From contig JBBTTY010000035.1 in NCBI GenBank assembly GCA_038063975.1, positions 1-24,900 on the forward strand: DNA of 24,900 nt, written 5' to 3'. The stretch is from UBA6065 sp038063975. Its GTDB lineage: Bacteria > Patescibacteriota > Minisyncoccia > Phycocordibacterales > UBA6065. Below are positions 1-6,408 of the stretch, piece by piece; within the stretch, counting starts at the first letter, position 1, and each line of letters begins with the position of its first letter. The position numbers and the translations under genes are program-made. Under the pieces are notes generated by a model, which worked only from the letters and a program-made list of their open reading frames with translations, was not told the DNA's origin and ran no database searches.

Positions 1-176
1 TATTTTTCCCATATATACCAATTATATGAGTTGCATTTCAAACAAGAATTTTCAAAACTTGGTTTATGAGATTTATATGGTTTATGTGCAGAAATTGAAG
101 CACGTTGTAATTCACATTACGTCGCGCTTCGAAACTGCACAGTTAAACTTCAGTTCAACCATCAACCAAAATCAAT

Positions 177-557
177 ATGAAAAGGTTCCTTCAGTTTCTT
201 CACAGTCTGTTCGTCGCCATGTTTGGCACGAAGTTCTCGTCCTCGGCCGTCGGTGGTATCGTCTCGGTCTCGCCGGTCAAAAACGAGAACAATGAATGCT
301 CGTCGCCCGTTCCAGTCAAAACCAATGTTCCGGTGATCCGCCAGCGCCGGCGGCTCTCGGCAATCATGGACGTCGTCGTTTTGCCGGAAGTGAAGGCCGA
401 AATCATCGGCAAGCACCAGGTTCGTTGCAATGGCAACGGTAGTGGCATCGAAGGCCACTTCAAGGTCTTCGGCCAGATCGGTAGCAATGGTTTCGCTCGC
501 ATCCGTCGTTTCGGCGACGCGAGCGATCACCCAGTCATGGTCCGGCTCGTGAGCTGA
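177..557 (+). CDS. Hypothetical protein, GC3-rich orphan (126 aa)
   Basis: I do not recognise this protein. The frame is open for 126 codons and about 70 percent or more of third positions are G or C, far above the AT-ending codons of the neighbouring genes. That periodic bias favours this frame over the overlapping antisense ORF. The N-terminus (MKRFLQFLHSLFVAMFG) is weakly amphipathic or hydrophobic, the middle has a basic RQRRR stretch, and the C-terminal half is Gly-, Ile- and Phe-rich (GKHQVRCNGNGSGIEGHFKVFGQ). No catalytic motif is visible. There is no Shine-Dalgarno site and no clear -10 box just before the ATG, so the start is uncertain. A terminator-like hairpin about 145 bp downstream is on the same strand. 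The base composition could mean transfer from a GC-richer source or a conserved, highly expressed gene. Existence is moderately supported; function is unknown. Confidence 0.5.
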   Translation: MKRFLQFLHSLFVAMFGTKFSSSAVGGIVSVSPVKNENNECSSPVPVKTNVPVIRQRRRLSAIMDVVVLPEVKAEIIGKHQVRCNGNGSGIEGHFKVFGQIGSNGFARIRRFGDASDHPVMVRLVS

Positions 558-580
558 TACCTGAATGGCTAGTCGCTGAT

Positions 581-609
581 TAAAAGATTAAAACCCTCGA
601 AAGAGGTTT
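581..609 (-). terminator. Possible rho-independent terminator for rny
   Basis: Read on the minus strand, a CCTC/GAGG core stem with a four-base loop, extended by AAA/TTT across a one-base bulge, is followed by a T-rich tail (TTTTAATCTTTTA). It lies about 120 bp beyond the rny stop codon. The stem is short, so this is tentative. Confidence 0.35.
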
Positions 610-699
610 GACCAAAATCCGGTTCTGTAAAAGAATGGAAAAAAGTTTTGTCCCCATTTTTCTTAGAAAAGATGGAGAGCCTAGAGGGAGCAGAACCTC

Positions 700-730
700 A
701 ACCGTCCAGCAATGGCGGTTTTATTTTTAT
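700..730 (+). terminator. Rho-independent terminator (plus strand)
   Basis: AACCGTC pairs with GGCGGTT (one G-T wobble) around a 7-base loop and is followed directly by TTTTATTTTTAT. It would end a plus-strand transcript such as that of the orphan gene at 177-557. It overlaps the last codons of rny, which converges on it. Confidence 0.55.
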
Positions 731-2256
731 CTGGCGAACTCTATGACTCTCGACTCCCGTATGACAGTTATTTTTATTTCCCCCGGATATTTCAGATCTT
801 TTTCGATTTTTTCGGCAATGGTGCGGGCTGTATTGCGAGCTTCGAGGTCTGTAATTTCCTCTGGTTTTACGAATATGCGGATTTCACGGCCGGCTTGGAG
901 GGCGTAGGCTTTTTCAACTCCTTTTTGCGCTGTAGCGATGCCTTCCAAATCCTGCAAACGTTTCAAATAATTTTCTACACTGTCTCGGCGCGCTCCCGGA
1001 CGCGAACCAGAAATAGCATCGGCCGTTTGGACGATAATCGATTCAACAGTTTCATAGGGATATTCCTCATGATGGGCCTGCATAGCCTTTATAATTTCTT
1101 CAGAAGCACCAAATTTTTGCAATATCCTCCTACCGATTTCCACATGAGTGCCTGTCACTTCATGGTCCAAAGCTTTGCCTATATCGTGAACTAAAGCGCC
1201 GGCCTTTGTCACAGTCACATTTGCACCAATTTCTTCTGCTATCATGCCTGCGATATGAGCCATTTCAATCGAATGGGCGAGGACATTTTGGCCGTATGAA
1301 GTACGAAAATGGAGCCTACCGAGAATGGACACAATTCGCGGATCTAAGTTGAGCACACCACATTCAAAAGCCGCCTGCTCGCCTTTTTCTTTTATAATTT
1401 TATTTATGTCTTCTCTGGCTTTCTCTACCAGCTTCTCTATTTTTGCAGGCTGGATGCGACCGTCGGCGATGAGGGCTTCTAGAGCCATACGGGCAATCTG
1501 TCTGCGGACAGGATCAAAAGAGGAAAGGGTAATGGATCCTGGTGTGTCGTCAATAATAACTTCGACGCCCGTCATACGCTCAAAACTCTTTATATTGCGC
1601 CCTTCTTTGCCTATAATTTTACCTTTTACTTCTTCGGAAGCGATAGGCACGGAGGTTGAAAAGACGTCGGCGGTGACGGAATTGCCGAGACGCTGAATGG
1701 CGGTGGAGATGATATCTTTGGCCCGGGCTTCTATTTTTTCTTCATTCGAAGTTTCCAGTTTTCTCATGCGGGCGACCAGATCTTCACCATAGTTTTTTTC
1801 TATGGTCATTTCCATTTCCTCTTTTGCTTCTGCTTTTGTCATGCGCACAGTTTTTTCGAGTATCTCATTCCTCTCAACCAAGAGTTTGTCAGCTTTTTCC
1901 TTTATTTCCTTTATTTCGATTATTTTTGTTTTCAGACTCTCTACTTCGGCGTCTATGTCAGATTGGCGTTTGTCCAAAATGTCTTCTTTTTTGACGACTC
2001 GTTCCTCGGTTGCTTTCAATTTCTCCTCTCTTTCCTTGGCTTCTTGACGCAACTCTTTCATAGTTTCGGCCGCTCTCTCCTCGGCATCCAGGAGGATTTT
2101 TCTGGCTTCTTCTTCGGCGCATACCTCCATTTTCTTTATCTCAAGTTCCATCGAACCGCGCTTGCCGAGGGAAATGATCAGTCGCAAGTAGTATCCGAGG
2201 GAAATACCTACGAGGCCTGCGACAGCCGCGATGAGGGCAACAATTTTAAGTGACAT
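727..2256 (-). CDS. rny: Ribonuclease Y
   Basis: Full-length (509 aa) membrane-anchored endoribonuclease that initiates mRNA decay. Order of parts: an N-terminal transmembrane segment at about residues 4-27; a long charged coiled coil at about 36-180 rich in Glu and Lys; a KH RNA-binding domain with the GKEGRN loop at 216-221; and an HD phosphohydrolase domain with the VHDIGK motif (H357-D358), a downstream HH at 395-396 and the later Asp in TADAISG near 412, which together bind the metal pair. The C-terminal part (AGREIRIFVKPEEI to VIEFAR) is the usual conserved end of the family. The ATG has no strong ribosome binding site. The gene stands alone on its strand, next to a 490-bp intergenic region. 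Identification is certain from domain order and length. Confidence 0.97.
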   Translation of the reverse strand: MSLKIVALIAAVAGLVGISLGYYLRLIISLGKRGSMELEIKKMEVCAEEEARKILLDAEERAAETMKELRQEAKEREEKLKATEERVVKKEDILDKRQSDIDAEVESLKTKIIEIKEIKEKADKLLVERNEILEKTVRMTKAEAKEEMEMTIEKNYGEDLVARMRKLETSNEEKIEARAKDIISTAIQRLGNSVTADVFSTSVPIASEEVKGKIIGKEGRNIKSFERMTGVEVIIDDTPGSITLSSFDPVRRQIARMALEALIADGRIQPAKIEKLVEKAREDINKIIKEKGEQAAFECGVLNLDPRIVSILGRLHFRTSYGQNVLAHSIEMAHIAGMIAEEIGANVTVTKAGALVHDIGKALDHEVTGTHVEIGRRILQKFGASEEIIKAMQAHHEEYPYETVESIIVQTADAISGSRPGARRDSVENYLKRLQDLEGIATAQKGVEKAYALQAGREIRIFVKPEEITDLEARNTARTIAEKIEKDLKYPGEIKITVIRESRVIEFAR

Positions 2257-2435
2257 GATTGTAAACCAGCTTTCTACCTTTTAGATCTGTATGAAGATTT
2301 TATATTCTGAAAGATTTAAAGTTTTTTGGGAATGTATCGCAGTATTCATGCAAAACGATAGAGCAGTCGGCCGGGAATTTAAAAGTAATAACAGTTTGAT
2401 AGTACAAAATAAGGAAAGATTTGTAAAGCGGTAGT

Positions 2436-2556
2436 GAAGCGAAAAAAAGTCTGTCTCTCGAAAATGCACGTAAATTTTCTTGCTAGAAAATTTACTAAGC
2501 TCGGACACCGTCGCGTCCTCGGTTCCATTTTCTCGATCCAGACTCTCTTTCGCTTC
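2436..2556. repeat. Modular palindromic element E1
   Basis: An imperfect inverted repeat of about 121 bp. The outer arms start GAAGCGAAA...AGTCTG and end CAGACT...TTTCGCTTC, followed by a further partly paired CTCGAAAATG/CATTTTCTCG block. Inside are a GCACG box at 2466-2470, hairpin A at 2470-2495 (GTAAATTTTCT paired with AGAAAATTTAC around loop TGCT), then TCGG and hairpin B (GGAC/GTCC, 2503-2518) with CCGTCGCG in its loop. The same layout recurs at 18043 and 19587, and in rearranged form at 8329. It is intergenic between rny and the scaffold gap. Short ORFs crossing it are shadows of the palindrome. Confidence 0.8.
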
Positions 2557-2568
2557 CATACAAGTACA

Positions 2569-2592
2569 AAACCGCCCTCTAAGGTGCGGTTT
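2569..2592. terminator. Terminator-like hairpin
   Basis: AAACCGC pairs with GCGGTTT, with an inner CCT/AGG pair and a three-base loop. On the minus strand the stem is followed by TTTTGTACTTG, so it could end minus-strand transcription arriving from the right. The plus-strand tail is weak. Confidence 0.4.
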
Positions 2593-2612
2593 ATCTGTAC
2601 TACCTTGTTAAT

Positions 2613-2631
2613 TCAGTTGAAATTCAACTGA
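2613..2631. promoter_or_regulatory. 19-bp perfect palindrome, possible operator
   Basis: TCAGTTGAAATTCAACTGA is a 9+1+9 palindrome in AT-rich intergenic DNA. It has no T-run and is short and symmetric, more like a protein-binding site than a terminator. No gene start is close on the visible side, and the scaffold gap lies about 100 bp away. Confidence 0.3.
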
Positions 2632-2670
2632 GATAGTTTGCTTTGTCCACCATCGACCGAAATAATTATA

Positions 2671-2708
2671 TCAAAAACAAACCCGCAGAGCACTTGCGTG
2701 ATGCGGGT
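2671..2708 (-). terminator. Rho-independent terminator of the zinc-ribbon gene
   Basis: On the minus strand ACCCGCA...TGCGGGT (7 bp stem, 14-nt loop) is followed by TTGTTTTTGATAT. It lies downstream of the 2749-3042 gene. The scaffold gap sits between them, so the true distance is unknown. Confidence 0.5.
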
Positions 2709-2734
2709 CGAAATTTGCCTGAGTCATGTGGTCG

Positions 2735-2744
2735 NNNNNNNNNN
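2735..2744. other. Scaffold gap (10 Ns)
   Basis: Ten consecutive Ns, a typical placeholder for a join of unknown or estimated length. Sequence may be missing here, and the order of the left and right parts depends on the scaffolder. Confidence 0.98.
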
Positions 2745-2748
2745 TGTG

Positions 2749-3042
2749 CTAGGCGGGTATAGGATATTTCCGCAACATTTCTTTATAGCACTCCCTCATA
2801 TAAGATTCCCTTTTGGGATTGTAGGGAAACTTGTTTCTGGTATCGCGAGGTTGACCGGGCAAGTATTGGGCTCTACTTGGTGAACCCACGCAAACGATTT
2901 TTCCATTCTCTACAACTGGCATAAGATGCCGAGAGTCTGCTTTTAACAAAGCTTCTGAAGGTAATTCAGATTTGATTTCTAGGTTCACTGCATTGTTACG
3001 TGGAGGAACTATCCGTCCACATTTATCGCACTTGGAACTCAT
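2749..3042 (-). CDS. Small zinc-ribbon hypothetical protein (97 aa)
   Basis: The protein begins MSSKCDKCGR, one CxxC zinc knuckle, and has a single further pair of separated Cys (in KIVCVGSP and RECYKEM), so a four-Cys zinc site is possible but unproven. The C-terminal third (SPSRAQYLPGQPRDTRNKFPYNPKRESYMRECY, described here only by its Arg/Tyr/Pro-rich character) is basic. I do not recognise a family. Two ATGs are adjacent (3045 and 3042). The second is chosen because it stands 7 nt from a clear AGGTG ribosome binding site at 3050-3054, against 4 nt for the first. This is the only strong Shine-Dalgarno site I noticed in the window, and the gene borders a scaffold gap, so it may differ in origin from its neighbours. 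A TTGCTT-16-TAGTAT promoter-like pair lies upstream on the same strand. Confidence 0.7.
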   Translation of the reverse strand: MSSKCDKCGRIVPPRNNAVNLEIKSELPSEALLKADSRHLMPVVENGKIVCVGSPSRAQYLPGQPRDTRNKFPYNPKRESYMRECYKEMLRKYPIPA

Positions 3043-3133
3043 CATATATCACCTCACTGGTTGAATGTTTCCTGAACAGGGTTTGTAATGATACTACCGA
3101 AGGAATAAGAAAAAGCAACCCTCTACTAACCAG

Positions 3134-3721
3134 CTACTTCTGACTCGGCGAGATTTTGTCTATAATGCCGTATTTTTTGGCTTCTTCAGCGTCGAGGAAA
3201 AAGTCACGGTCTACGTCTTTTTCAATTTGAGATAGAGGCTTGCCCGTGTTGTCAGAAAGGATTTTATTTATTCTCTCGCGCGTTTTCAAAATATGCTTTG
3301 CTGTGATGGCGATATCCGCAGCTTGACCCTCCACTCCGCCGAGAGGTTGATGAATCATCACTTCAGCATTCGGCAGGGCATAACGTTTACCTTTTTCTCC
3401 AGCTGACAAAATAACCGCTCCCATAGACGCGGCGATACCCACACAGACGGTAGAAACTTTATTTTTTATATGATTCATCGTGTCTATGATGGCCAGTCCT
3501 GCTGTGACCGATCCGCCAGGAGAATTCACATATAGAGAAATCTCTTTCTTTGAATCTTCGGATTGAAGGAAGAGGAGTTGAGCGATAACCGTATTTGCCA
3601 CATGATCGTCAATGACACCAGAAAGAAAAATAATATTTTCCTTTAGCAGGCGCGAATAGATATCATAAGCACGTTCGCCAAGACTGGTCTTTTCTATGAC
3701 TGTCGGGATCAAGATTGACAT
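3134..3721 (-). CDS. clpP: ATP-dependent Clp protease proteolytic subunit ClpP
   Basis: A 195-aa serine peptidase that forms the tetradecameric chamber used with ClpX/ClpC-type unfoldases. The catalytic triad is intact: S99 in GIAASMGA, H124 in MIHQPLGG and D173 in DRDFF, with the same spacing as in E. coli ClpP (25 and 49 residues). YVNSPGGSVTAG and the handle-region heptads are also present. The frame is open 21 codons further upstream, but homologues begin at MSILIPTVIE, and this ATG stands exactly 6 nt after a TATTCT -10 box with TTGCAT 17 nt before it. That fits a leaderless mRNA starting at the ATG. No Shine-Dalgarno is seen. Identification is certain; the start is well supported. Confidence 0.97.
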   Translation of the reverse strand: MSILIPTVIEKTSLGERAYDIYSRLLKENIIFLSGVIDDHVANTVIAQLLFLQSEDSKKEISLYVNSPGGSVTAGLAIIDTMNHIKNKVSTVCVGIAASMGAVILSAGEKGKRYALPNAEVMIHQPLGGVEGQAADIAITAKHILKTRERINKILSDNTGKPLSQIEKDVDRDFFLDAEEAKKYGIIDKISPSQK

Positions 3722-3727
3722 GGCGAA

Positions 3728-3756
3728 AGAATAACGGAAAAAATACGATAATGCAA
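3728..3756 (-). promoter_or_regulatory. clpP promoter (leaderless)
   Basis: On the minus strand TTGCAT (3751-3756), a 17-nt spacer and TATTCT (3728-3733). Six nucleotides separate the -10 from the ATG at 3721, which places +1 on the start codon. Confidence 0.6.
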
Positions 3757-3844
3757 ATTGACTAACCTCACATACATCTTGCACTCATTAATCACATGGG
3801 CGCTCGATTATTCGGGTGCCTTTTTAGATATCGTTTTTTAAATC

Positions 3845-3872
3845 TTGACATGATATATATCTGGTATATATT
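3845..3872 (+). promoter_or_regulatory. relBE promoter with palindromic spacer
   Basis: TTGACA at 3845-3850, a 16-nt spacer and TATATT at 3867-3872. The ATG follows after 6 nt, so the message should be leaderless. The spacer contains the perfect palindrome GATATATATC (3852-3861), a sensible site for autorepression by the antitoxin. Confidence 0.75.
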
Positions 3873-3878
3873 GTCCAC

Positions 3879-4112
3879 ATGACCACAAAAACAATATTTA
3901 ATATGGACATATCGTTAAAAACTGCCGCTATGAAGAAAGCCCGTGCCGAAGGGCTCACTTTAAGTGCGGTTTTGAATCTAATTTTGAAAGCGTTTGTAAA
4001 AAATGAACTTCAAATTGGGGCTTTTGAAAAAAGCATAATTATTGCTAAAGAAGATATAAAACGTGGAAGGGTTATATCTCAAGAAGATTTATTCAAAAAG
4101 CTCGGTATATAA
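3879..4112 (+). CDS. RelB/DinJ-type antitoxin
   Basis: A 77-aa ribbon-helix-helix protein. The N-terminus TTKTIFNMDISLKTAAMKKA forms the predicted beta strand (TIFNMDISL) and first helix, and GLTLSAVLNLILKAFV the second helix, as in RelB/DinJ antitoxins. The C-terminal tail (KEDIKRGRVISQEDLFKKLGI) is the expected toxin-wrapping part. It would neutralise the RelE-like toxin encoded 10 nt downstream and repress the pair's own promoter. No Shine-Dalgarno is present; the TATATT box 6 nt before the ATG fits leaderless translation. The family call rests on size, fold pattern and the toxin partner. Confidence 0.85.
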   Translation: MTTKTIFNMDISLKTAAMKKARAEGLTLSAVLNLILKAFVKNELQIGAFEKSIIIAKEDIKRGRVISQEDLFKKLGI

Positions 4113-4122
4113 GTAAATTTAA

Positions 4123-4374
4123 ATGAAGGTTTTCTATACACAAACAGCGGCAAAACAACTTGAAAACCTTTCAAACGAAAATCAAAAACGAATTTCCAAG
4201 AAAATGCGTTTCTTTATATCTCAATCAGATCCACTAAAATTTGCAAAACATCTAATAGGTTATGATTTATGGAGTTTTCGAATTGGAGACTACAGACTCA
4301 TATTTGAAACCGAGAATGGTTCAATTAGAATTCTTTTTATTGAGTGGAGAGATAAGATATATAAAAAATTATAA
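4123..4374 (+). CDS. RelE/ParE-family toxin
   Basis: An 83-aa protein with the RelE-superfamily pattern: MKVFYTQTAAKQLENLS at the start, and a C-terminal core WSFRIGDYRLIFE...ILFIEWRDKIYKKL. R53, R58, R76 and Y80 occupy positions where ribosome-dependent mRNA interferases carry basic and Tyr catalytic residues. It follows the antitoxin by 10 nt in the usual antitoxin-first order. The stop codon lies inside the TATAAT box that precedes rsmE, so the toxin gene's end doubles as the next promoter. RelE and ParE (gyrase poison) cannot be told apart with certainty here, though the Arg-rich core favours RelE/YafQ-like RNase activity. Confidence 0.85.
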   Translation: MKVFYTQTAAKQLENLSNENQKRISKKMRFFISQSDPLKFAKHLIGYDLWSFRIGDYRLIFETENGSIRILFIEWRDKIYKKL

Positions 4375-4375
4375 T
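4370..4375 (+). promoter_or_regulatory. rsmE -10 box overlapping toxin stop
   Basis: TATAAT at 4370-4375 contains the toxin's TAA stop codon and is 9 nt before the rsmE ATG at 4385. No clear -35 is visible. A near-leaderless message is inferred. Confidence 0.45.
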
Positions 4376-4384
4376 GTTACACAT

Positions 4385-5098
4385 ATGAGGTTACACAGAT
4401 TTTATACGCCTTTAAATATAGAAGAAAAAAAAGTCAATTCTCTCCCCGATTTGTCAATTATTCATCAGATTGAAAATGTTTTGAGGTTGAAATACGGTGA
4501 TCGAGTTATATTTTTCAATGGTAATGGATTAGATTTTGAATCGGAAATTGTTTCTCTGGGTAAAAATAAAATAATGTTTCGTGTTGTTGATACAAAAATT
4601 CTGAAATCCCACTCCTCTTTAAAATTATCTCTGGCTTTCTCTCTCATAAAAAAAGACAATATAGAATGGATAATACAAAAATGCACCGAACTCGGCGTGT
4701 CGGAGTTCATTCCTCTGATATCGGAGAGAAGTGAGAAGAGAGGATTCAATATAAAACGTGCGAAAAAGATTGCAATCGAAGCTTGCGAGCAATCGGGCAG
4801 GGGAGATGTGCCGATAATTAATGAACCTCGGATGCTCACAGAATTTTTGGATGCCGAAAAAAGAAAAGTAATTGTTTTTCATACAGAGAGCGGAGGTTTT
4901 AGAAAGGAAAATTTTGGAAAAATAAAAACATCCGAGTCATTGAAACTCGTCGTATGTATCGGTCCCGAAGGTGGCTGGTCGGAAAAAGAAATTTCAATGT
5001 TCAGGGAAAAAGGCCCACTCATTACCACCTTAGACACGCCAATTCTCCGAGCTGAAACGGCTGCCATTGCAGTTGCCACTTTGTTGTTGATCGAATAA
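4385..5098 (+). CDS. rsmE: 16S rRNA (uracil1498-N3)-methyltransferase
   Basis: A 237-aa SPOUT-class methyltransferase that methylates U1498 of 16S rRNA with S-adenosylmethionine. The N-terminal PUA-like domain begins MRLHRFY. The C-terminal SPOUT knot carries the family signatures: IQKCTELGV, EACEQSGR at 132-139, GPEGGWSEKE at 193-202 and ILRAETAAIA at 220-229. The frame is open upstream into the toxin gene, but the ATG at 4385 matches the family's N-terminus and follows a TATAAT box by 9 nt. The gene ends inside the left arm of a long palindrome that also holds the stop of the convergent tig gene. Identification is certain. Confidence 0.95.
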   Translation: MRLHRFYTPLNIEEKKVNSLPDLSIIHQIENVLRLKYGDRVIFFNGNGLDFESEIVSLGKNKIMFRVVDTKILKSHSSLKLSLAFSLIKKDNIEWIIQKCTELGVSEFIPLISERSEKRGFNIKRAKKIAIEACEQSGRGDVPIINEPRMLTEFLDAEKRKVIVFHTESGGFRKENFGKIKTSESLKLVVCIGPEGGWSEKEISMFREKGPLITTLDTPILRAETAAIAVATLLLIE

Positions 5099-5215
5099 AA
5101 AACCAAAGCACAAGCTAATCGAGAACCTCCGCAGGGAAGGATTTGTCATAGGTCTGTCCTTGACAAATCCGACCCGAGGACTGTTCGAGAGTAACTTGTG
5201 CTTTGGTTTTTTATT
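5094..5215. terminator. Long symmetric hairpin E5, shared terminator of rsmE and tig
   Basis: The outer arms 5094-5114 and 5195-5215 are perfect 21-bp inverted copies (AATAAAAAACCAAAGC...). Each contains its gene's TAA stop (rsmE 5096-5098; tig 5211-5213). Partial pairing continues inward (TCGAGAAC/GTTCGAGA), and the centre has a perfect 10-bp stem GGATTTGTCA/TGACAAATCC around a 12-nt loop. A-runs and T-runs at the ends give a U-tract on both strands, so it is a bidirectional terminator. It lacks the GCACG box and TGCT loop of E1-E4. Confidence 0.85.
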
Positions 5216-6098
5216 TCTGTTTCTCCAGAAATTCAAACACCGCCTGATTTTCGAATATATGGGCAAAATACATACGGGCGCGGTTTTCATCTATATCCTT
5301 GTGATGCTCTTTTGCATGTTTTATTTCCTCTTCGACTTTTATCATATCAGGTACGATTTTTTCTTGCCGAGCTATATGAGAGAGAGCCAGATCCAGTTTC
5401 ACTCTCTGCAAAGCTTGCGGGCGCCATTCTACTTTCATTTCTTCTTCTGATTTTTTGAGATGTTTCAGATATTCTTCGAATTTCAGTCCCATGCGCTCTA
5501 TGTCGTGTTTCATCTGTTCAATCATCCGAGCCAGTTCAGAATCAGCGAGAACGGCTGGCACGACGACATTGATATTTTTTGTCAAAACATCTATCAGTTC
5601 TAGACGCTTTTTTTCCTTTGCCCGATATTCTTTTTCCTTGATCAAATTTTCTTTTGTCACCTCAGGCGTTTTTTCTTTGGCTTTTATTAATTCTTCCTCG
5701 GTTACGATTGGCAGATCAATAGGTTTGCTATTCTCTTCCACAGCAATTTTTTTGTAATCAAATCTTTCGATTCTCGGCACTACCGCAGTGATGATTGTAA
5801 ATTCCAGAGGATTACCGACCGCTATTTTTGTTATGGAAACTTTTGGCAAACCTATCGCATCTATTTTTTCCGCTCGCAGAATATGACTATATGCATGAGA
5901 TATTGCATATTCAGCCGCTTCATAGAGAAGCGTTGTTTCACCGATTTTTTCTCTTACAATCTTTTCCGGCACAGAGCCTTTTCTGAAACCGTCCAGAGTA
6001 AAATTTTTCCGGATATTTTCTAGGGTAGTTTTTATCGCTTCATCGAATTCTTTGGCTTCGATAGAACTCTTTATCTCGACTTCTCCTGATTCAAGCAT
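5211..6098 (-). CDS. tig: Trigger factor-like chaperone without PPIase domain
   Basis: A 295-aa ribosome-associated folding chaperone. The N-terminal ribosome-binding domain is clear, with the signature GFRKGSVPEKIV at 37-48 (E. coli GFRKGKVP). After about residue 125 the sequence goes into a charged linker (EEELIKAKEKTPEVTKENL) and an all-helical region at about 155-295 (LIDVLTKNINVVVPAVLADSE onwards) that matches the trigger factor C-terminal arms. The FKBP-type peptidyl-prolyl isomerase domain of the usual 430-450 aa protein is absent, which explains the length. It follows the small membrane protein gene by 12 nt and is probably co-transcribed with it. The stop codon is inside palindrome E5. 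I am confident of the family. Confidence 0.9.
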   Translation of the reverse strand: MLESGEVEIKSSIEAKEFDEAIKTTLENIRKNFTLDGFRKGSVPEKIVREKIGETTLLYEAAEYAISHAYSHILRAEKIDAIGLPKVSITKIAVGNPLEFTIITAVVPRIERFDYKKIAVEENSKPIDLPIVTEEELIKAKEKTPEVTKENLIKEKEYRAKEKKRLELIDVLTKNINVVVPAVLADSELARMIEQMKHDIERMGLKFEEYLKHLKKSEEEMKVEWRPQALQRVKLDLALSHIARQEKIVPDMIKVEEEIKHAKEHHKDIDENRARMYFAHIFENQAVFEFLEKQK

Positions 6099-6110
6099 CT
6101 CTTTTTCTAT

Positions 6111-6380
6111 CTACCGTAAACTCGCTTCAGCATCTGAAAAATCAATTTCCGAAACGCCACCTGCGGTCAAATCATTCTCTATAGCACTGATTTCATCAGA
6201 ATCAGAGACTGGCGCTACTTCTTGCGATTTCGTTGCACCATCTGTAGATTTATCGCTCACCGAGAGCTTGCCACCCCAGATGTAGAAAGCGCCGAGCAAA
6301 AGAACGATGATAATAATGATTATTCCTATGAGAGGACCAAAAGATTTCTTTGGCTCTGTGCTAGGGATCTGGTTTTCCAT
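6111..6380 (-). CDS. Single-pass membrane protein, unknown function (89 aa)
   Basis: The N-terminus MENQIPSTEPKKSFGP is followed by a strong transmembrane helix (LIGIIIIIIVLLLGAFYIW) and an acidic Ser/Asp/Glu-rich tail (DSDEISAIENDL, EIDFSDAEASL) that would be outside if the N-terminus is inside. Short proteins of this build are common in Parcubacteria, but I know no function. An ATG at 6389 is in frame, but it stands only 2 nt after the TATAAT box at 6392-6397. The ATG at 6380 would leave a leader of about 5 nt and is preferred. tig begins 12 nt downstream and the coiled-coil gene ends 20 nt upstream. Confidence 0.7.
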   Translation of the reverse strand: MENQIPSTEPKKSFGPLIGIIIIIIVLLLGAFYIWGGKLSVSDKSTDGATKSQEVAPVSDSDEISAIENDLTAGGVSEIDFSDAEASLR

Positions 6381-6391
6381 GGTATCCATAA

Positions 6392-6397
6392 ATTATA
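6392..6397 (-). promoter_or_regulatory. -10 box for the small membrane protein/tig unit
   Basis: TATAAT on the minus strand between the coiled-coil gene and the small membrane protein gene, 11 nt before the preferred ATG at 6380. No clear -35. Confidence 0.4.
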
Positions 6398-6408
6398 ATT
6401 TAATTTTA

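Noticed and set aside
1..176. Any gene in the first 176 bases
   Set aside because: Only a short AT-rich ORF crossing into the orphan gene is open; no promoter, RNA or protein motif stands out.
162..530. 122-aa antisense ORF opposite the orphan gene
   Set aside because: Third-position bias supports the plus-strand frame; this ORF is a by-product of GC-rich codons on the other strand.
712..1194. 160-aa plus-strand ORF inside rny
   Set aside because: Lies antisense to the conserved HD and C-terminal coding region of RNase Y.
2281..2559. 92-aa minus-strand ORF (and plus ORF 2434-2631)
   Set aside because: Both run across palindrome E1 and a terminator hairpin; composition is not protein-like and no start signal exists.
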